From Zoroaster sp. YZ-2022 (taxonomy: Eukaryota; Echinodermata; Asteroidea; Forcipulatida; Zoroasteridae), in NCBI GenBank assembly GCA_029582265.1, contig CM055816.1, positions 94,227,588 through 94,291,587 on the forward strand: 64,000 nucleotides of DNA, read 5' to 3'. Below are positions 58,001 through 64,000 of this stretch, piece by piece. How positions within the stretch are numbered: position 1 is the first letter of the stretch; each line of letters begins with the position of its first letter. Made by a program: the position numbers and the translations under genes. Below the pieces are notes generated by a model. That model was given only the letters and a program-made list of their open reading frames with translations. It was not told the DNA's origin and did not search any database.

Positions 58001-61000
58001 TAATTATAATAAAACAATATATTTTATATCTTGTGAACCACAATAGATAATTTCTTGATTCCTTCATAATCATACAGAACATGGAGGACTCGACATCTGA
58101 TACAAAGGCATGACCTTATTGACTCTTACCGGTCAAAACTGGAAGTTCAAGTTTGAAAACAGTGGCAGATTTAAAAAAGTCACCTTTTGCTATCTTGAGA
58201 AAACATTGGACAGAATTTTACCAAATTTGGCACAATTGACACCCATATTATGAGGAAAAATTTTGTGAAGTATGAATGACGTCACATGATTGAACCGGAA
58301 GTTAATGTATTCAGTATAACACAATATGTGGTATTTTAATTACTATTATGAAAACTCATATCTCCTGAAGTAACTCTTGTCTTTTAAAAACTTTAGGTGA
58401 TGACGTCATATTAGGCACACTCGAACACCCTGAGTTTGTTTTTAACAAACTGTATACCTCTAGTTTTACATGATATTGGGTCACAACTGTTCCTTCCTCA
58501 AGTCATCACCTCTCAATATAACAAACTTGAAGAATTACTACAGGTTTAAGGTATGACATATATAGGTCTTTCTGTGGGAAAATGTGAATATGTGTGTTGT
58601 GTATGAAGCGTCAATGAAATTTGTGCTTTGCTCAGACTACTTCTCAAATCCTGCTTTAAAATCGAACGGGTCAAACTACAGTTACAAGTCTCAGAGCAGA
58701 TGTTGTGCCTACAATATATGACTTTCCAGTACATCTATAGAAGGTAATTTTTCTCATAATTTTAAGATTAAAATTAGTTGACTTTTAAATATTAAACACT
58801 TCGTGTACACCTACTTGTTTTTAAATGAACCGACCAATTTTCTCATTAAAACATATTTATTCTAGAGAGACCTGTGACATGTGTACCGCACTTATCATTT
58901 TAGGCCCCAGGCCCACTATCCAGTAGGCATAAGTATCAAACATAAATCTCAAAAAGGGCAAAGCTTTATTTGATTTATAAGCCGTTTTTTAAGTGTTTGA
59001 TACCTATACTTTACAGTGTCACATAAAGTAGGTGATGTATGGTCCATGTATTCGTTTCTTTCCTGGCTACTTGTATTCACTTTGTAGTGAGGAAGTTAAT
59101 AACTTTAAAATGAGACATTTCACAAATTGATTGTTAGAAGTATGATAGAAGTTGCAGAATGAGTGTTATTGATGGGCTCATAATAATTCTATTTTTGGCA
59201 ATACATAGATCTGTGTTTTTATTGAAAGAGTATGTGTAAACAAACATTTGAAATTGAAATCACTTATTTATTATCTTCCAGCGTAAGAAGAAACGAAAAC
59301 CACCCAAATCACGACATGACTCACATAAGATGTGGTGAATGTTTAGAGGAACCGAAGACAATAGAAGTTACCAGTGCAGTTAAATACCTTGATGTGTCCA
59401 TTATTTAGAAAGAACAGTCGTACGTGTAACACAATGGTCAGAGCACAAACCAGATTAGAATATTTTAAGATTGTCAACACTCAGTATTGCACATTTGGTA
59501 AACGTTATTGTGAGACACCCAAGCGTACTATTTTGTAAATGTAATCTTGTTAAGAACGTGGCTAGAATTTAAAATCGAGTGAAAAGGGTTTTCAGGCACA
59601 GCAGTTAATTTAAATACAAAATGAATTACTTTTGATTTTGACGCAAGAGACCCAGATCTTCTTTTTAACTTGTGTAGATTATTTCTTTTCTTTTTATGAT
59701 TTCATCAACTTAATTGAATTTAATTTTGCGAGTGGAATAATGTGTATACACTTTTAATCGAAAAGCTTCTCGCAATGATTGTTTAATAACCGAAAAAAGA
59801 GTCTAGAAAAAAAGGAGCCTGGAACAACAATTTGGTCAGTAATTTGTTACAGGTCATTCAATAATAAAGTTTCATGCAACTATTTTTGGTCAGATAATTG
59901 ACTAAATAAGGTACATGAATACACCAGTCAAAAGGCAGCCTTTATGAATCCATCCTCAGACAGAAGAAAGATAGAAGAAACCATTATACCTCAGCTTAAT
60001 CGAAACAAAAAAATACTCTTAGTCACATAGTCAGATGGAAGTTTTCCTGTAAAAGCAAGGTACAGTGGAAGAAAATAAAATATATGGGGAATGTTCATTA
60101 AGGTCTGAAGCTTTTCTTTATGATCATGCAGAACATTACCAACCGCGTCTACTTTAGAAAACAGAAGAAAAAAAACTTAAATACAAGCTGCAAACAAGAC
60201 TAAACGAGTCCTTAAACTACATGTATATCACCTAGGACAAGAAGAACCATGGTCAGTGGACCATGGTCGACCAAACCCAGTGTTATTTTATTTTTTAATT
60301 TTTTTTTAATTTATAAACACGCATACATAAGCTAGTGATAAGGATTAAGAAGTCTCTAGACTTCATGGACAACGGCATCTAGGACCGAATAACCAATACA
60401 AGGTTGACCAGACGCAATTCCAACAACAGTGGATAAGATTCCCACTGTAAACTACTACGTTCCAATAACCACATATTTTCCAGTTTGTAAGCAATACGCG
60501 TCGCTAGTTGTGAACACCAGAAAACAAGATGTGATTACTTTTCACAAGTTGTGAGCTGGCGCTTTGTCTTAGCGACCTGCTTCCTAACGCAGGGGTCTAG
60601 ATGAAGTGATTGATAATAATGTCATTGATGGAAACACTTTGATGGGAACTAAACATTATTTTCGCAGTTTCCACGAAGTGACAGAACGCTTGTGAATTTT
60701 AATTAGGCCTATGTCAATATTTAAAAGGTATTCACTGATACTTTTCTTTATGCCAATATCAAGTTTTGAAACCCCTTATTTACAGTAATTGAATTAAGTT
60801 AACATTGGTTAAACTTTAGTTTTTCGTTTGACCACTTTGCATATAATAAACTGGATGTTTTTTATGCGACGTAAACAGTTTTTAAGTTTTGCAAACTATC
60901 ACGCCACACAGAACAATGGTGTACGTGTATGTGTTGCAAGCAGTGACGCGTATCACTATACTAATACAGACGGAAATGTCACTTCGCGAAAAATTAATAA

Positions 61001-61366
61001 CAACGTGTACTGATTGTTTTAGTTTTCACAAAAAACACATACAGTTACGTGTCATTCCAGATTTCAGCTTTCTAACAAATTATACATGAGTGATCTGCCA
61101 GATTAAAATCACATCGAGAATGCGATTTGAAAACTTTATCAAATTCAATCGCTAATATCTCACAATAATCACGTAAGTCACAATATATTGAATCTCCCAA
61201 TCTCATCCCCAGTGCAGTTGATGCATAATCTTACTGCTCTCTATAGTATTTAGAAGTAGACCCCGGGAATAGACTTTTTTTCGCAGATAAGCCCAACCCA
61301 TTGAGATCCACATTCGGTGGTACAACTGAATAATTATTTCCGGAGTGGGCGTGGCCACTTAGGTGA
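55013..61366. other. Long non-coding part of copy B
   Basis: Collinear with 23058-29466 with only scattered differences. Holds the R2 repeat (56380-56600) and the exon-like segment 59282-59338. No gene recognised. Confidence 0.5.
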
Positions 61367-61371
61367 GCGAA

Positions 61372-61381
61372 TAATATAATA
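61372..61381 (+). promoter_or_regulatory. TATA-like box, copy B
   Basis: Identical to 29471-29480 and in the same position relative to the untranslated exon. Confidence 0.35.
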
Positions 61382-61404
61382 GGTGGCTGGTGATAACAGT
61401 AAAT

Positions 61405-61509
61405 CAAGTTGAGTGAATCAGACACACCGCTTTCTGCTCAGTGAATGAGATCCAGTCTACCAGTAACTTCAGTTTTATTTTCAGCAACCAAAAGCCAAGA
61501 ACACTCAGG
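61405..61509 (+). other. Probable 5' untranslated exon, copy B
   Basis: Counterpart of 29505-29608 with the same donor CAGG/GTGAGT. The start is approximate. Confidence 0.45.
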
Positions 61510-62176
61510 GTGAGTAGAATAACATTATATATCGTGATAGAAAATTTTCTAGAGTTTGTATAGCCAAAAGGAAAGCATGCCTCCAGCGATACAAACTACT
61601 AATACTTTCATGAAATTATCTGAGGATAATTACCCATATTCCATATTGTTATTTATTTATGATTTGAAATAAATATGCAATCCAAATGAATATATCTTTT
61701 CCAGTCTCAGAAAATCATGGTCAGAATTGTTTGGATGTTTGCATAATAATAAGTACTTACACTTGTACTTTTCGCGTAAAATGTTTCATGTGCAACATTG
61801 TAGGGGGGGGGGGGGCGAATGATCTTTTTATTTCTCTTTTTGAGTTATGATACCTGGTCTATTTTTTATAAGATGTGTACAACTTCTATATTATCTGTAT
61901 GAATTGAAATAAAACAAACAGACAAGCGTTCCAAGTAATTGTGACCATCACGTAACGTTTGCAGAAAAACAACATTAAAACTCACTGTGCTCACGCTCCG
62001 CCGTATAATGTATATGACATCCCAACGGAAGTATTGAGCACTAGTCATGTGTATTTACTATTGTATGTAACAACAATGTTACGTCTTACTGTGTGCACGT
62101 TTGTTCAATTTTGTTTAATACTTCGCAGCCACCGTTAGCAGAAAATCGATCAATCGATCGATAGATCGATTTTTTT

Positions 62177-62451
62177 GTGCTATGGAACGATGTCCAATTG
62201 CAGTCAAAAATGCTGGATCGATTGAAATCATGCCGTGCTGTGTTTTAGACAACTTTTTCACCTAGGGGTATGAACGGTTGCCCGATTTGTGAGCCCACTC
62301 TTAGCCACCATACTTTGTATGTGGGAAATTTGGTCCCTACGTATGTATCACGTATTTTCATGTCCCCCCCAAAAAATTTTTTTTTTAAATAATAATAATA
62401 ATAATAATAAAAATAATAATAAATAAATAAATAAATAAGTAAATAAATATA

Positions 62452-62502
<51 letters not shown>

Positions 62503-62545
62503 ACTGATTTTGAAACCGTCCTTATATGATCAGTGAGAAACCCCA
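62177..62545. repeat. Dispersed repeat, copy 3 of 3
   Basis: Counterpart of 30287-30650. The internal AATA/AAT run is longer, and the C and A runs differ in length. Confidence 0.8.
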
Positions 62546-62570
62546 TAACGCTTGTATAATTTCATTGCAG

Positions 62571-62655
62571 ATGTGTTCTCGCTTAGCGGTGGTCGTACTG
62601 CTCATGGCGGCACTCCTAACCATTGCCAATAGCAGATGCCCCAAAACATACAAAG
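62571..62655 (+). CDS. Secreted Cys-rich protein, signal-peptide exon (copy B)
   Basis: Same 28 residues as the copy A exon with one silent change, and the same phase-1 donor AAAG/GTAAGT. The following exon (expected near position 64140 by comparison with copy A) is outside the window, so this gene is partial here. Confidence 0.85.
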
Positions 62656-64000
62656 GTAAGTTGACAAGGCCATGTATAAACAATAACTGAAGATCTTTCT
62701 TTCCTCACATATAGATGACCCGAACTGGGTTTTGTTTATGTAATTATTAAATTCCATCACCTTGTCGCTTTGTCAGCTAATAAAAATAGCAGGAAAATGG
62801 TAATGCATTATTGCTGAGATATGTATGTTGAACTTTCGAAATAATGTGACCCTTATATTTTGCAAATCGTGTAAAAAAATCTATAAGTGACATTCCTGTC
62901 CAATGGTGTAAGGCCGTTAGCATTATGTATAATGCAAGTGTTAGCATTGTGTATAACGAAGTACTGGATCTCGAACTTCGGTCAACGGGGGATAATCGCC
63001 CCCCCCCCCCCTGCCCCACCCCCCCAAAAAAACAAAAAAAAACAAAAAAAAACGTGGTTACGCAAATGGCACACAACCAATCAGAATCACACTGTTATCA
63101 TAAATATGACACCCAAACAGACAAAAAAGCAGACAGACAATAAATATACATTTTAAATATAAAAAATCCCCCTTTTTGGTACAAGTTATTCGCTTATTAT
63201 TATTTTTCTTTACCGCATGAAAAATTCTGGGAGGGATGATCCTTTGAACCGTCCCTCGGTCAAAAAAAGTGTGGATGCGGGATTTACGCCCTCGTTCCTT
63301 AACATAACAACATCATAATAATACGATGGTTGCATATAATGTTCCGTTCCAATAGAGACGGTTGCGCTCGGACCTTTGAGATAAATCATTTCATTCTAGT
63401 ATTATAATTGATTATTGCACCAATCGTAACAATGGTCGAGAGGCTTAGGCAATTTCCGTTGTCACGAAACAATACATGTATAAATAAACATATTAACATT
63501 ATTAATACATTTAAACAACATAGAGTATTTCGAATAAGAGGTGTATGTCTCAACTATCGCCAAGTGAGGTACGGGAACAGTATAGGCAACTCGTAACTCA
63601 ACCGTCGCTATGTGAGAATGTTTTGTTCAAGGAGAACCTTTGGAGGGCAACTCGTTTCTCAAGTTATTGTGACTTCACGAGGCCTTCTCTGCGTTTCGAT
63701 TAGTGTGCTCTCGTCAGTTGTATGAAGAGGGTTGTTCACCCAAAAAAATATATATGGAAAACTATGTCCACATAATGATAGTTGTTTGAATAAATTAGGC
63801 GCATCAAGTACAAGACCAACACGGGGCACATTTTACCCAAATTGGAACTATGGACAAAAGCATTGCAGTTCATAACACGATTTTTGTTACCTTAATTCCC
63901 CAATGATCTTGTAATTTAACCTAAACCAATGAAATTAATTTATGCTCAGTATCTAAGAAAGAACAGTCAGTATTTGTGAATGATTACTCTCCCTATATAC
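62656..64000 (+). other. Intron 2 of the copy B gene, to the window end
   Basis: Matches 30759-32080. The C run at 63000-63012 is longer than in copy A. Confidence 0.7.

Larger units (their letters stand above)
45832..64000 (+). repeat. Large duplicated block, copy B
   Basis: Collinear with 18800-32100. In 45832-48202 and 53068-56000 it carries frequent small insertions and deletions relative to copy A, as well as substitutions. From about 56000 on, differences are sparse. R1 repeats are at about 46652-46970 and 47327-47710, R2 repeats at 47718-47965 and 56380-56600. Confidence 0.95.

Overview
The window is eukaryotic genomic DNA from a marine invertebrate, most probably a deuterostome such as an echinoderm; I cannot name the species. 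Evidence: about 35-40% GC; split genes with GT-AG introns; dense ACATGTACATGT-type simple repeats; tRNA-Leu-derived SINEs; and a wide mix of decayed transposons (hAT, piggyBac, Ty3/gypsy, LINE, Penelope-like, tyrosine-recombinase retroelement, Polinton-like). No bacterial operons, CRISPR array or genuine tRNA/rRNA gene were seen. Two 500-N gaps (17072-17571 and 45332-45831) divide the window into three contigs.

Contig 1 (1-17071) holds a ~395-bp tandem array, a minus-strand transposase-like pseudogene that keeps its introns (2397-6155), and two exons of a CEP57-family centrosomal coiled-coil gene on the plus strand (9079-9258 and 16032-16273) separated by an intron full of repeats. It also holds a hAT-type element with an 8-bp target duplication (10522-11502), a LINE relic and a THAP-finger relic at the gap edge.

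Contig 2 (17572-45331) begins with repeat-rich DNA (copy A of a large duplication, about 18800 to beyond 32100). It carries a small secreted cysteine-rich protein gene: an untranslated first exon, a signal-peptide exon at 30674-30758 and a last exon at 32239-32564. Downstream lies the most unusual object, a 4.8-kb element (33960-38778). It has ~750-bp terminal inverted repeats, AG...CT ends, an exact 6-bp target duplication (AACGGG), a perfect 51-bp-arm hairpin 29 bp inside each end, inverted arrays of ACTCATTGAGT palindromes rich in AP-1-like TGASTCA sites, and a core with a broken C2H2/acidic reading frame. I read it as a small Polinton/Maverick-like or related non-autonomous element. Beyond it is a transposon graveyard (39.4-44 kb).

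Contig 3 (45832-64000) is a second copy (copy B) of the copy A region. Its first 10 kb differs by many 1-10 base indels, while 56-64 kb is about 98% identical by eye, so it may be an unmerged haplotype. Copy B contains a 4865-bp insertion (48203-53067) absent from copy A: a DIRS/PAT/Ngaro-type tyrosine-recombinase retrotransposon on the minus strand with split direct repeats and no target-site duplication. Copy B also repeats the first two exons of the secreted-protein gene; its last exon falls beyond the window.
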